Shown here: positions 47,998-57,371 of the stretch, piece after piece | Numbering within the stretch: position 1 is the stretch's first letter | Layout: each line of letters starts with the position of its first letter | Assembly: GCF_000413435.1 (NCBI RefSeq) | Contig: NZ_KE340326.1 | Coordinates: 737,216 to 801,215 of the forward strand | DNA: 64,000 nucleotides | Origin: Campylobacter ureolyticus ACS-301-V-Sch3b | Lineage (GTDB): Bacteria > Campylobacterota > Campylobacteria > Campylobacterales > Campylobacteraceae | Direction: 5' to 3' | Position numbers and translations under genes: made by a program | The notes under the pieces: generated by a model | Told to the model about the DNA's origin: nothing | Database searches by the model: none | The model's input: only the letters and a program-made list of their open reading frames with translations

Positions 47998-48021
47998 GCT
48001 ATAAAACTATAGTTTTATAGC
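47998..48021. terminator. Palindrome between the TauE/SafE gene and uppP
   Basis: GCTATAAAACTATAGTTTTATAGC is a perfect 24-base palindrome between converging genes, just past both stop codons. It lacks a following T-run. Confidence 0.55.
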
Positions 48022-48791
48022 ACAAAAAATAAAAATACAATTCCAATAATAATTCTATAAACCCCAAAAGGAATATAATCAAATTTGCTTACAAATTTTA
48101 AAAATAAATTTATTGCCAAAAGTGCAACTACAAATGCTACAAAACCACCTATTAAAAATAGCCAAATTTGGGATAAATTTTCTTTAAAAATATTTAAATT
48201 TTTATAAGTATCATAAAAAGTTGCTGCAAACATTGTTGGAATTGCAAGCAAAAAGCTAAAACTTGCTGCTGTTTTTCTACTAAGTCCGCTTAAAAGTCCA
48301 ATTATGATAGTTGCACCACTTCTAGAAGTTCCAGGAATCATTGCAAAACATTGTGAAAGACCTATTATAAATGCTTGCTTGTAAGTTATATCTTCAAGTT
48401 TTTGAGTTTCATTTTTGGGAGGATTTTTTTTACGAAAAAGTTCAACTACAATAAAAATAATACCCCAAATTATAAGCATATAGGCAGTAATTTTTGGACT
48501 AAAAAGTCCTTTTATTGATGAATAAAGTAAAAAACCTATCAATGCTGTTGGAATAAAGCCAATTATAAGTTTTATCCATAAATTTATATCTTGTTTAAGT
48601 CTTTTAAAAAACATAAAAACAACTGCTAAAATTGAGCCAAGCTGAATTACAACTTCAAAGCATTTTAAAGTATTAGTTTGCTCTAAATTTAACAGATGCG
48701 AAGTTAGTATTAAATGCCCTGTTGAACTAACTGGTAAAAATTCAGTTAGTCCTTCAACTATGCCTAAAATTATGGTATCAAATATTGTCAT
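48015..48791 (-). CDS. uppP: Undecaprenyl-diphosphatase UppP
   Basis: Recycles the undecaprenyl carrier for peptidoglycan and glycan synthesis; integral inner-membrane protein of 258 aa. GIVEGLTEFLPVSSTGHLIL and the PGTSRSGATI motif are the catalytic signatures. It starts 14 bases before the thiE stop, giving an overlap that suggests co-transcription. Resistance to bacitracin is a known family trait. Confidence 0.95.
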   Translation of the reverse strand: MTIFDTIILGIVEGLTEFLPVSSTGHLILTSHLLNLEQTNTLKCFEVVIQLGSILAVVFMFFKRLKQDINLWIKLIIGFIPTALIGFLLYSSIKGLFSPKITAYMLIIWGIIFIVVELFRKKNPPKNETQKLEDITYKQAFIIGLSQCFAMIPGTSRSGATIIIGLLSGLSRKTAASFSFLLAIPTMFAATFYDTYKNLNIFKENLSQIWLFLIGGFVAFVVALLAINLFLKFVSKFDYIPFGVYRIIIGIVFLFFVL

Positions 48792-49407
48792 TTTTTTCCT
48801 TATTTTTATCTATTATGGCTTTTAAATTTGCTAAGTTTTGTGTGATTGAGTTTGGCTTGTAAGCCGCACTTACAATAGCTAAATAATCAGCTTTTTTATA
48901 TAAAATTTTATCTAAATTTGAAGTGTTTATGCCACCAATTAAACAAGTTTTAATGCTTAATTTTGAAAAATCAATATTGTCTATATCGCAAATTTGAGCT
49001 TCTTTTTTTGTGGTAGAATTAAAAACAGCTCCAAAAGCTGCGTAAGTTGCACCTTCATTTTGAGCTTTTAAAGCTAAATTAATATCTCCATAACAACTTA
49101 TTCCATAGATTTTATTTTTTCCCAAAAACTCTTTTGCAACATTTAAACTTGCATCATCCATTCCCAAATGAACGCCATGAGCTTTTACTTTTTTGGCTAA
49201 ATTTAAATCATCATTTATTATTAAAAATGCATTAAAGTCTTCACATAAAGAGACTAAATTTCGAACAATTTTTTCATCTTTATTTTCTTTTTTGCTTCTG
49301 TATTGTATAAGTTTAATTCCTGATTCAAGCATTTCTAAAACTTGGGTAAAAATAGTGCTATCTGGGGTATAAAAGTCATCAGTTAATATATAAAGTTGGT
49401 TTTTCAT
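48778..49407 (-). CDS. thiE: Thiamine-phosphate synthase
   Basis: Joins HMP-PP and the thiazole phosphate to thiamine phosphate; TIM barrel of 209 aa. Substrate motifs are KLIQYRSKK (Gln and Arg), the IINDDLNLA and GVHLGMDD magnesium sites, and FGAVFNSTTKK. The 3' end overlaps uppP by 14 bases. No thi-box riboswitch is visible upstream. Confidence 0.92.
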   Translation of the reverse strand: MKNQLYILTDDFYTPDSTIFTQVLEMLESGIKLIQYRSKKENKDEKIVRNLVSLCEDFNAFLIINDDLNLAKKVKAHGVHLGMDDASLNVAKEFLGKNKIYGISCYGDINLALKAQNEGATYAAFGAVFNSTTKKEAQICDIDNIDFSKLSIKTCLIGGINTSNLDKILYKKADYLAIVSAAYKPNSITQNLANLKAIIDKNKEKNDNI

Positions 49408-49415
49408 GTGTAATT

Positions 49416-49442
49416 AAGCCCCAAGATTTTGGGGCTTTTTTT
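49416..49442 (+). terminator. Strong hairpin with plus-strand T-run between thiE and the binding-protein gene
   Basis: AAGCCCCAA (49416-49424) pairs with TTGGGGCTT (49429-49437) and runs directly into seven T residues on the plus strand. Both flanking genes are on the minus strand, where the hairpin is preceded by an A-run and followed by AATTACAC, so the stronger orientation stops antisense transcription. Confidence 0.7.
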
Positions 49443-50166
49443 ATTTAAGATCGTATTTTACTAAAATTTTATCGTAAGTTCCATCTGCTTTTAGCTCATC
49501 AATAGCATCATTAAATTTAGCTATAAGATCGCTGTGTTTTCCTTTGTTAAAAGCAAATGAAAAGCCATCACTTCCATCAGGTTCTGTGTGAAATGGCACT
49601 AAGTCAGGATTTTCTTTTAAGTATCCATAAGCTACTGATGAGTCAAATACTGCAACATCAACTTTGCCATTTTTTAAAGCCATTATTACATTAAATGGAT
49701 CTTTCATAGTTGATACTTTAATATCTTTTAATTCTCTCATAGCTATTTCTTGAACTGTGCCAAGCTGAGTTGAAACAATCTTGCCTTTGATATCTTCTTT
49801 TGATTTTATAGATTCATCATTAGCTCTTTTTAAAAAAACATTTTCTGTTGAATAATAAGGATTTGTGAAGTCAGCTGCTTTTCTTCTTTGTTCAGTTGCA
49901 CTCATTCCAGCTGCTACCATATCTATCTTACCGCTTTTTAAAGCCGGTATTAATCCATCAAAACCCATATTTATTATCTCATATTCAAAACCTATTTTTT
50001 TACTAATTGCATCTAGCAAGTCCATATCAAAACCAACAATTTGTGAGTTTTTATCAACAAATTCAAATGGAGGAAAACTTGCATTTGTTCCAACTTTTAA
50101 ACTCTTGGCATTTGCTAAATTTAAACACGCCAACATAATTAATAAAAATTTTAAAAATTTTTTCAT
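49441..50166 (-). CDS. Amino-acid ABC transporter substrate-binding protein 2
   Basis: Periplasmic binding protein of 241 aa with a signal peptide ending ACLNLANA. The type II solute-binding fold begins KVGTNASFPPFEFVD and has VGFDMDLLDAISKKIG, both family hallmarks for polar amino acid binding. It is a paralogue of the protein encoded just upstream (23 bases away). The specific amino acid is not readable. Confidence 0.88.
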   Translation of the reverse strand: MKKFLKFLLIMLACLNLANAKSLKVGTNASFPPFEFVDKNSQIVGFDMDLLDAISKKIGFEYEIINMGFDGLIPALKSGKIDMVAAGMSATEQRRKAADFTNPYYSTENVFLKRANDESIKSKEDIKGKIVSTQLGTVQEIAMRELKDIKVSTMKDPFNVIMALKNGKVDVAVFDSSVAYGYLKENPDLVPFHTEPDGSDGFSFAFNKGKHSDLIAKFNDAIDELKADGTYDKILVKYDLK

Positions 50167-50189
50167 ATCTATCCTTTTTTACTAAAATT

Positions 50190-51017
50190 TTATTTTAAAT
50201 GATATTTTGTAAGCAATTTATTGTAAGTTCCATCAGATTTCAGTGCATCTAAAGCTTCATTTATCTTTGTTATTAAAGCTTCATTTTTGCCTTTTGCAAA
50301 AGCTATTCCAAAACCTTCAGTTCCATCATCTTCTTCAAAAAATTTAACCAAGTCTTTATTTTTGCCAAGGTATTCATTTGCAACTACTAAATCTAAAATA
50401 ACAACATCTACTTTATTAAATTTTAAATTCATTATCCCAGCATCAGGTGTATTAAAAGTCTCAACCTTAGCGCCTTCTATTGATGAGGCAATTTCTTCGA
50501 ACACAGTTTCTTTTTGTGCGGATACTATTTTTCCATTTAGGCTTTTTTTGTCTTTTATGTTGCTGTTTTTTAGATTTTTCAAATAAACAGTTTTTGTTTG
50601 AAAATATGGGTTTGAGAAATCTACAAGCCCTTTTCTCTCATCAGTAATACTAATGGATGATAAGCCTATATCTATACTTTCATCTTGAAGCGCTGGGATA
50701 ATTTTATCAAAGTCCATTTCTTTTATTTTGTATTCAAAACCAGCTTTTTTAGCAATATCTTCTATTAAGTCAATTTCAAAACCAATTGGTTCAAAGCTCA
50801 TTCCAATATATGAAAAAGGCTTATAATTTGCATTTGTTCCTACTATTAGCACTTTATTGTTTTTTTGTTCATGTGCTTTTGGTTGTTGTATTGTTGCTTC
50901 TGAATGCAATTGTTCTTGTGTCGATAAAGTCTTAGCCTCTTTTACAGCTTCAGGAGTTTCAGCATTAAGAAAGTTTACTAAAAAAAACACCGCAAAATAA
51001 CTCATTATTTTCTTCAT
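50190..51017 (-). CDS. Amino-acid ABC transporter substrate-binding protein 1
   Basis: A 275-aa protein from ATG 51017, chosen because a GGAGC site and a signal peptide (MKKIMSYFAVFFLVNFLNAE) begin there; the frame extends 13 codons further. A proline/glutamine-rich linker of about 35 residues leads to the binding fold (IVGTNANYKPFSYIG, IGFEIDLIEDIAKKAG). It lies after the permease and ATPase genes and is followed by a second binding protein. Confidence 0.88.
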   Translation of the reverse strand: MKKIMSYFAVFFLVNFLNAETPEAVKEAKTLSTQEQLHSEATIQQPKAHEQKNNKVLIVGTNANYKPFSYIGMSFEPIGFEIDLIEDIAKKAGFEYKIKEMDFDKIIPALQDESIDIGLSSISITDERKGLVDFSNPYFQTKTVYLKNLKNSNIKDKKSLNGKIVSAQKETVFEEIASSIEGAKVETFNTPDAGIMNLKFNKVDVVILDLVVANEYLGKNKDLVKFFEEDDGTEGFGIAFAKGKNEALITKINEALDALKSDGTYNKLLTKYHLK

Positions 51018-51152
51018 CTTTTGCTCCAAATATAAATTTTCATACCATTTTACCATAAATTCTTATTTCTTTTGCTTTTTTGAGTGTTAAATTTAACTTT
51101 TTATAAATAATGTTACATTAAAAAATTAAATGAGTTGTAATTTAATATAAAC

Positions 51153-51893
51153 TCAATGATTTAAAACTTTGTTTAAAAAGTCTTCAAGCCTTTTATTTTC
51201 TGGATTTGTGAAAAACTCACTTGGCTTTTTATCAACTGCAATTTTTCCTTTATCTATAAAAAACACCCTACTTGCGACATTTTTTGCAAAACCCATTTCG
51301 TGTGTTACAACAAGCATTGTAATGCCTTGTTTTGCCACATCTTTCATAATGGCCAAAACTTCACCAACCATTTCTGGGTCAAGCGCAGAAGTTGGCTCGT
51401 CAAATAAAATAATATCAGGGTTTATTGCTAGACTTCTTGCTATTGCAACGCGTTGTTTTTGACCACCGCTTAGTTTGTGTGGATATTCATTTGCCTTGTC
51501 TTTAAGTCCAACTTTTTCTAATAAATTTAGCCCAACTTCTTGTGCTTTTTTTTCATTATAAATTCCTGCATTAATCGGAGCTAGAGTTAAGTTTTCAAGA
51601 ACAGTTTTATTGGAAAAAAGATTAAAATGTTGAAAAACCATACTCACTTTTTGGCGAATTTTATTAATATCTGCGTTTTTATCTAAAATATTTTGATCTT
51701 TTATGTAAATTTCGCCACTAGTTGGTTCTTCAAGTCGGTTAATACATCTTAAAAATGTGCTTTTACCACCACCACTTGGTCCAATTATAGCGACAACTTC
51801 ACCTTTTTTTATCTCAGTAGAGATATCATCTAAAACCTTTAATTTTCCATAATTTTTATATAAATTTTTAATTTTTATCAAATTTTCAGTCAT
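51153..51893 (-). CDS. Amino-acid ABC transporter ATP-binding protein
   Basis: A 246-aa polar amino acid ATPase from ATG 51893, overlapping the permease stop by 8 bases. Walker A is GPSGGGKST, the signature [14 protein letters not shown], Walker [13 protein letters not shown] and H-loop VVTHEM. A 135-base gap separates it from the first binding-protein gene. It energises the permease and the two downstream binding proteins. Confidence 0.93.
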   Translation of the reverse strand: MTENLIKIKNLYKNYGKLKVLDDISTEIKKGEVVAIIGPSGGGKSTFLRCINRLEEPTSGEIYIKDQNILDKNADINKIRQKVSMVFQHFNLFSNKTVLENLTLAPINAGIYNEKKAQEVGLNLLEKVGLKDKANEYPHKLSGGQKQRVAIARSLAINPDIILFDEPTSALDPEMVGEVLAIMKDVAKQGITMLVVTHEMGFAKNVASRVFFIDKGKIAVDKKPSEFFTNPENKRLEDFLNKVLNH

Positions 51894-52596
51894 TTTTGTT
51901 AAGCCTTGTTTCAAGTATTTTTGCTAAAAGAGTAAAAAATTTTACACTCGCATAGTAAATAACTGCTGCAAAAAGTATAGGTTGAGCTGTAAAAAGTGTA
52001 GCTTGAAGACTTTGCGAAAACATTGTTAAGTCAAATATGCCTATCATTCCAACAACCGAAGTTTCCTTAAAAAGTGATATAAACTCATTTGCAAGAGCCG
52101 GTAAAATATTTTTTATAGCTTGTGGAAAAACTACTTTTCTCATCGAAACTCCATAGCTAAGTCCCATAGCTCTTGCTGCTTCCATTTGTCCTTTATCTAC
52201 GCTATTTATACCAGATCTTACTATTTCAGCAACATAAGCCGAACTGTTTAGGCCAAGAGCAATTATTGCTGCATAAAGACTATTTGACCAGGCCGCAAAA
52301 ACAATAAAAGCAAAAACCATAAGTTGTATTAGTATCGGCGTTCCACGGATTAAATCAATATATTCATCAATTATGAAATTTAAAACTTTTATATTTAGAA
52401 ATTTTAAAAATGCCAAAATAAAACCTAAAACTATACCTATAAAAATACCACCAACAGTAAGTTTAATCGTTATTAAATAGCTCGTTATATAAGATAGTTT
52501 TTGTGCCTGGCTTAAATCTTTTGGATATGTATAATAAACTGCTACTATGATAACTATTACAAAAAATAAAAATTTTAAGATATTTTCTTTTTTCAA
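51886..52596 (-). CDS. Amino-acid ABC transporter permease
   Basis: A 236-aa inner-membrane permease of the HisM/GlnP type with five helices. The EAA loop is [30 protein letters not shown] in part, at residues about 140-170. It is the first gene of the permease-ATPase-binding protein group and overlaps the ATPase gene by 8 bases. Confidence 0.92.
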   Translation of the reverse strand: MKKENILKFLFFVIVIIVAVYYTYPKDLSQAQKLSYITSYLITIKLTVGGIFIGIVLGFILAFLKFLNIKVLNFIIDEYIDLIRGTPILIQLMVFAFIVFAAWSNSLYAAIIALGLNSSAYVAEIVRSGINSVDKGQMEAARAMGLSYGVSMRKVVFPQAIKNILPALANEFISLFKETSVVGMIGIFDLTMFSQSLQATLFTAQPILFAAVIYYASVKFFTLLAKILETRLNKND

Positions 52597-52681
52597 TCAA
52601 TTGCCTTTTTAAAATTTAAACTAAAAGAATACTGAAATTTTGATATTTTTTAGCTTAAATTTAAGAAATTTATTTTTAAAT

Positions 52682-53113
52682 TTATAAATGCCACATAGCT
52701 TTAGCAAAAAATACGATTATTATGCATAAAACTAAAGCAATAAGATGTGAAAATTTGCCAAATGGATCTGGTTTTTTTAATATGGCTACAAAATATACTG
52801 AAATAAAGGTTATAGCGCACATAAAAATAATCGTGAGAATTTTAAGACTTAGAAAAATTTGCAAATTTGAGTTAAAAAATCCTTTTGAAATACCGACATA
52901 ATGACTTCCAAGCCAAATTCCACTTATTAAAAGCAGTAAAAATATCACACCAAAAACAACTCCACTTCCTTTTGTGTAGGCTTTTTTAACATTTTTATAT
53001 ACTTTTTCATCCACGCTTTTTTTAGAAAAAGGATAGATGATAACATCAAAAAATACATATCCTATAAAAAATATCGCACAAAGCAAATGTATAAATAAAG
53101 TAAAAAAATACAT
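52682..53113 (-). CDS. CopD-like four-helix membrane protein (paralogue)
   Basis: A 143-aa relative of the protein at 12589-13032. The helix 1 pattern HLLCAIFFIGYVFFDVI, the FFNSNLQIFLSLK segment and the helix 4 HLIALVLCIIIVFF match it. Each helix has histidine at the same place. A metal- or haem-binding role is the family expectation but not shown. It stands alone, next to the ABC transporter. Confidence 0.65.
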   Translation of the reverse strand: MYFFTLFIHLLCAIFFIGYVFFDVIIYPFSKKSVDEKVYKNVKKAYTKGSGVVFGVIFLLLLISGIWLGSHYVGISKGFFNSNLQIFLSLKILTIIFMCAITFISVYFVAILKKPDPFGKFSHLIALVLCIIIVFFAKAMWHL

Positions 53114-53263
53114 TTTAATTCCTAAAATTTTATTTTATGGAATTTTAGCAAAATTAAAGGCTAACTATAAAAATTAAATTAATTAAATTTAAAAAGATAT
53201 ATTTAATTTAATTTTAGATAAAATTACAGATTATTATTTTTTAAAGCTATGATTGGAGAGTAT

Positions 53264-54772
53264 ATGAATTTTAGTACATATTTAGCTATTGGGCTTTATT
53301 TTGCAATTTTGCTTTTTATAGGAAAAATTTCTTATAACAAAAATGCTGGATTAAACGAATATTTATTAGACAATAGAAGCCTTGGTCCTTTTGTTACAGC
53401 TTTAAGTGCTGGGGCAAGCGATATGAGCGGATGGATGCTTTTAGGACTTCCTGGTGCAATTTATTTAAGCGGACTTTGCAATGTTTGGATAGCTATCGGA
53501 CTTACAATCGGAGCTTGGTGCAATTATAAATTTTTAGCAAAAAGACTTAGGGTTTATACAGAAGTAGCTGATGACAGCGTAACAATACCTGATTTTTTAG
53601 AAAATAGATTTAAAGATAAGACAAAAGTTTTAAGAATTGTCTCAGGACTTGTTATTTTGGTTTTTTATACACTTTATGTAAGTAGCGGAATAATTGCAGG
53701 TGGAAAAACATTTTCTAGTTTTTTTGGACTTCCTTTTGTGCTTGGAGCAGTTTTAACAACTTTAATTGTTGTTTTTTATACATTTTTTGGTGGTTTTAAA
53801 GCTGTTTGTTTAACTGATGCTTTTCAGGGTGCATTGATGTTTTTGGTGCTTATCATGATTCCTATTGGAGCATATTTTGCACTTGATTTAAGTAATACAA
53901 GTTTTTTTAAAGAAGTTATAAAATATGGAAATATTGCTTCTAGCCAGCATTTAAATCCATTTTCAAATCAGACATTTTTAGGCATTTTAGGACTTCTTGC
54001 TTGGGGGCTTGGATATTTTGGACAACCTCACATAATAGTTAGATTTATGGCTATAAGAAGCTCAAAAGAGCTTGATCAAGCTAGAAATATAGGAATTTTA
54101 TGGATGGCTTTGGGACTCTTGGGTGCTGTTTGTAGTGGTCTTATAGGTTTTGTTTATTTTAATCAACAAGGAATTAATCTAAAAGACGCTGAAACTGTAT
54201 TTTTGGAACTTGGTAAAACACTATTTCATCCATTTTTTGTAGGAATTATCATAACTGCTGTTTTGGCTGCTATAATGAGTACTATGTCAAGCCAGCTTTT
54301 AGTTACAGCAAGCTCAGTTACAAAGGATTTTATTTTTGCTTTTTATAAAAAAGATGTAAGTGCAAAAACTCAAACACTAATAAGTAGAATTTCAGTTGTA
54401 TTTATAGCTGTAATTTCAACATTTTTAGCTTTTGTTTATAAAAATACCGTTTTAGGCGTTGTAGGAAATGCTTGGGCTGGGTTTGGTGCTAGTTTTGGTG
54501 CGGTGCTTTTATTTAGCCTATATTCAAAAAAAATGACCGCACTCTCAGCACTTCTTGGTATGGTAAGTGGTGGTGGAGTAGTTATTTTATGGATAGTTTT
54601 TAATCTATCAAGTGTGGTTTATGAAATACTTCCTGGTTTTTTTGTTTCAAGCCTTGTAATAATTCTAGTAAATAAATATAGTGAAGTTTTAGGAAAAATG
54701 ACAGATGAGCCAAAGCAAAATGTGATATTTGAAGAATTTGATAAGATGAAAGCAAGAAGCAATGACAAATAA
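53264..54772 (+). CDS. putP: Sodium/proline symporter PutP
   Basis: SSS-family transporter of 502 aa. The ATG at 53264 is chosen because GGAGAG lies 5 bases before it; an in-frame ATG exists 15 bases earlier. Helix 2 has LSAGASDMSGWMLLGLPGAIY, the sodium- and proline-binding signature of PutP. Thirteen helices are predicted. It imports proline as carbon or osmolyte source; putA is not nearby. The 3' end overlaps the DUF2130 gene by 11 bases. Confidence 0.93.
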   Translation: MNFSTYLAIGLYFAILLFIGKISYNKNAGLNEYLLDNRSLGPFVTALSAGASDMSGWMLLGLPGAIYLSGLCNVWIAIGLTIGAWCNYKFLAKRLRVYTEVADDSVTIPDFLENRFKDKTKVLRIVSGLVILVFYTLYVSSGIIAGGKTFSSFFGLPFVLGAVLTTLIVVFYTFFGGFKAVCLTDAFQGALMFLVLIMIPIGAYFALDLSNTSFFKEVIKYGNIASSQHLNPFSNQTFLGILGLLAWGLGYFGQPHIIVRFMAIRSSKELDQARNIGILWMALGLLGAVCSGLIGFVYFNQQGINLKDAETVFLELGKTLFHPFFVGIIITAVLAAIMSTMSSQLLVTASSVTKDFIFAFYKKDVSAKTQTLISRISVVFIAVISTFLAFVYKNTVLGVVGNAWAGFGASFGAVLLFSLYSKKMTALSALLGMVSGGGVVILWIVFNLSSVVYEILPGFFVSSLVIILVNKYSEVLGKMTDEPKQNVIFEEFDKMKARSNDK

Positions 54773-55988
54773 TTTAGTCAAATGTCCAAAATGTGGTAAT
54801 GAATTTCCTATAAATGAAAGTATAAAAGAGGAATTAAAGCAAGAATATAATGCTAAATTTTTAAGCATAAAAAGTGATTTTGATAAGAAAATAAATGATT
54901 TAAAACAAAAAGAGGCAAAATTTGATGAAAATTTACAAAATGCTGTAAATTTACAGCTTCAAAAAGAGCGTTTAAGCTTAGAAGCAAATTTAAAAAGCAA
55001 ATTTGAAGCTGAAAATAAAGCCTTAATTGAAACTTTAAAAAATGACTTAAAAGAGCAATCAAGCAAAATTTCAGAGCTTAATAAACAAACTGCCGAAATT
55101 GAAGCGCTAAAAAGAAAAAATTTAGAACTTGAAGCTGAGTATAAAGCAAAAATGGAAATTTCTTTAAATGAGAAACTAAAAGATGAAAAAGAAAAAATTT
55201 CAAAACAATTAAATGATGAAAATGAACTCAAATTTAAAGAATTTGAAAAGCAAAAAGATGATTTAATAAAACAAATTAATGAGTTAAAAAGAAAAAGTGA
55301 ACTTACTTCACAGCAACTCCAAGGTGAGGTTATGGAACTTGCTATTGAGGAGTTTTTAAGCGCGAAATTTCCACTTGATGAAATTTTAGAAGTTAAAAAA
55401 GGCGTAAATGGAGCTGACTGCGAACATATCGTAAAAAATGAATTTGGTATTAAGTGTGGAAAAATAATTTATGAAAGCAAAAGAACTAAAAATTTTGGCT
55501 CTGATTGGATAGCAAAACTAAAAGATGATATGCTTCAAAGTAGTGCAGATATCGGGGTTTTAGTAACTCAAACTATGCCAAAAGAACTCAATAGAATGGG
55601 ACTAATGGATGGCGTTTGGGTTTGTAGTTTTGATGAGTTTAAAGGACTTTGCGCAGTGCTTAGAGAAAGCATCATAAAAATATCAAGCGCAAAAGTAAAT
55701 TCTCAAAATACTGATTTAAAAATGGGACTTTTATATAAATATCTAACTTCCAATAAATTTAAAATGCAAGTTGAAATGGTTGTTGAAAGTTTTAATAATA
55801 TGCAAAATAGCCTAATAAAAGAGCAAAATGCGATGAAAAAGATCTGGAAAGAAAGAGAAGTTGCTATAGAAAAAGCAAGAGATAGTGCTATTGATATGTT
55901 TGGTGAAATAAAAGGCATTGCCGGTGAAAGTGTCGCAAGTGTTGAGAGCTTGGAAATTGAAAATATCTTAGAATTAAAAGATGAATGA
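54762..55988 (+). CDS. DUF2130 coiled-coil protein
   Basis: A 408-aa protein. A CPKCGNEFP zinc-ribbon-like start is followed by a long lysine/glutamate-rich coiled coil (about 30-190). The DUF2130 domain begins at about 195 (GEVMELAIEEFLSAKFPLDEI) and contains IIYESKRTKNFGSDWIAKLKDD. The Glu-x-Lys there is reminiscent of endonuclease folds, but function is not established. It overlaps putP by 11 bases. Confidence 0.82.
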   Translation: MTNNLVKCPKCGNEFPINESIKEELKQEYNAKFLSIKSDFDKKINDLKQKEAKFDENLQNAVNLQLQKERLSLEANLKSKFEAENKALIETLKNDLKEQSSKISELNKQTAEIEALKRKNLELEAEYKAKMEISLNEKLKDEKEKISKQLNDENELKFKEFEKQKDDLIKQINELKRKSELTSQQLQGEVMELAIEEFLSAKFPLDEILEVKKGVNGADCEHIVKNEFGIKCGKIIYESKRTKNFGSDWIAKLKDDMLQSSADIGVLVTQTMPKELNRMGLMDGVWVCSFDEFKGLCAVLRESIIKISSAKVNSQNTDLKMGLLYKYLTSNKFKMQVEMVVESFNNMQNSLIKEQNAMKKIWKEREVAIEKARDSAIDMFGEIKGIAGESVASVESLEIENILELKDE

Positions 55989-56159
55989 GTTTTTTTAAAA
56001 AATAGTTTTGGTTTTTTGTTTTGTAAATTTATCAAATACAGCGAATTATTTTTTTGTGAAATAAAATTAGTTCGTATTTAAAAATATATGAGTTTATGAA
56101 ATTTGCCAAAGAGTAGGAAAAATTTAGAACTTTTGCAAATTTTTATGCTAAGTTGTTTT

Positions 56160-56197
56160 AAATAAAATTATAAATTTGCCACCAAAAAGGTGGCAAA
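56160..56197 (-). terminator. Terminator of hsp20
   Basis: TTTGCCACC (56175-56183) pairs with GGTGGCAAA (56189-56197), and on the minus strand the stem is followed by TTTATAATTTTATTT. It lies right after the hsp20 stop. Confidence 0.82.
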
Positions 56198-56200
56198 AGT

Positions 56201-56617
56201 TTATTTAACCTCTATTTTTTTAGCAACTTTTGGAGCTACTTTTGGAATTGAAATTTCTAAAACTCCATTATTAAAAGATGCCTCTATGTTTTCGTTATCT
56301 ACACTATCAGGAAGTGAAAAACTTCTACTAAATTTGCCAAAAACACTTTCTACTTTGTAGTAGTCATCTTCTTTAATTTCATTTTTAATTTTTCTTTCTC
56401 CACTTATTGAGATATGGTTTTTATCCAAATCAACACTAACATCTTCTTTTTTAACTCCTGGAAGATCAACTTCTATGTAGTATGCCTTATCATCTTCTCT
56501 TGTATTTACAGATGGAGTAAATCCAGAAATACTTTTTTCACTACTTAGTGGAAGATTGAAAAATCTATCTCCAAGTTCTGAAAAACTGATGAATGGTTCA
56601 TATCTTTTAACTTTCAT
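56201..56617 (-). CDS. Small heat-shock protein (Hsp20 family)
   Basis: A 138-aa alpha-crystallin-type chaperone that holds unfolding proteins. The crystallin domain covers about residues 35-125, with VDLPGVKKEDVSVDL, ISISGERK and the GVLEISIPK motif near the C-terminus. A complete -35/-10 pair with perfect consensus lies upstream and the gene has its own terminator. Confidence 0.92.
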   Translation of the reverse strand: MKVKRYEPFISFSELGDRFFNLPLSSEKSISGFTPSVNTREDDKAYYIEVDLPGVKKEDVSVDLDKNHISISGERKIKNEIKEDDYYKVESVFGKFSRSFSLPDSVDNENIEASFNNGVLEISIPKVAPKVAKKIEVK

Positions 56618-56659
56618 AATTTTCTCCTTTAAGTTAAATTATTTATTTAAATTGAGTGT

Positions 56660-56688
56660 ATTATACTAAACTTTATAAAAAATGTCAA
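56660..56688 (-). promoter_or_regulatory. Consensus promoter of hsp20
   Basis: On the minus strand TTGACA (56688-56683) and TATAAT (56665-56660) are separated by 17 bases, both perfect to consensus. No CIRCE element and no full HspR repeat is visible, though ACTCAA follows the -10 box. Confidence 0.8.
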
Positions 56689-56860
56689 GTATTTTTAGCA
56701 ATTAAATATTATAAGTGCTAATAAAATTTATAAATATAAATTTATTTTAAATTAATGCTTAAAATTAAACTAAAAATTTACTCAAATGTTTTATAAATTA
56801 TTATAATTTAATAATTATTTAGATAAAATCAACTAATCATTATTTTATGAAAGGATAAGA

Positions 56861-57361
56861 ATGTCTATTGAAAATAAAAAAAGAAGAGATTTTATAGGAC
56901 TTTCTTTTACTGCGGTTGCAGCAGTTGGCGGGCTTGCCGGACTTGTAGCTATGAAAAAAACCTGGGATCCGCTTCCAAGCGTTAAAGCTGCAGGTTTTAC
57001 AACAGTTGATTTAAGTGCTGTTGTAGAAGGGGAGCTTTATCAAACCCAGTGGAGAAAAAAACCTATTTTCATACTTAAAAAATCATCTGATATGAAACCT
57101 GATGATTCTAGGGATGTTGTAGTTGGAGATGCTAGATATACAGTTTGTATCGGGCTTTGCACACATTTGGGTTGTATTCCAAGCTTTAAAAATAACCAAT
57201 TTATTTGTGCCTGTCATGGTGGGCTTTTTGATGCTAGTGGAAATGCAACTTTTGGGCCACCGCCTCGTGGGCTTGATATCCCTCCGTTTAAGATAGAAGG
57301 AACAACTTTGGTTTTAGGCGAAGTTGGACCTGAGTATGAAAAACTTGTTGGCAAAGCATAA
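56861..57361 (+). CDS. petA: Cytochrome bc1 Rieske iron-sulfur subunit
   Basis: A 166-aa protein. A Tat-type N-terminus (NKKRRDFIGLSFTAVAAVGGL) anchors it. The [2Fe-2S] ligands are in CTHLGC (box I) and CACHGG (box II). Box II usually reads CPCHGS, so the residues after cysteine differ. It moves electrons from quinol to cytochrome c1. petB follows after 10 bases, and the group has an AAGGA site. Confidence 0.95.
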   Translation: MSIENKKRRDFIGLSFTAVAAVGGLAGLVAMKKTWDPLPSVKAAGFTTVDLSAVVEGELYQTQWRKKPIFILKKSSDMKPDDSRDVVVGDARYTVCIGLCTHLGCIPSFKNNQFICACHGGLFDASGNATFGPPPRGLDIPPFKIEGTTLVLGEVGPEYEKLVGKA

Positions 57362-57371
57362 GGAGGATTAG

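Noticed and set aside
56618..56860. CIRCE or HspR operator upstream of hsp20
   Set aside because: Only a half-site-like ACTCAA is visible; no complete inverted repeat of either type is present.
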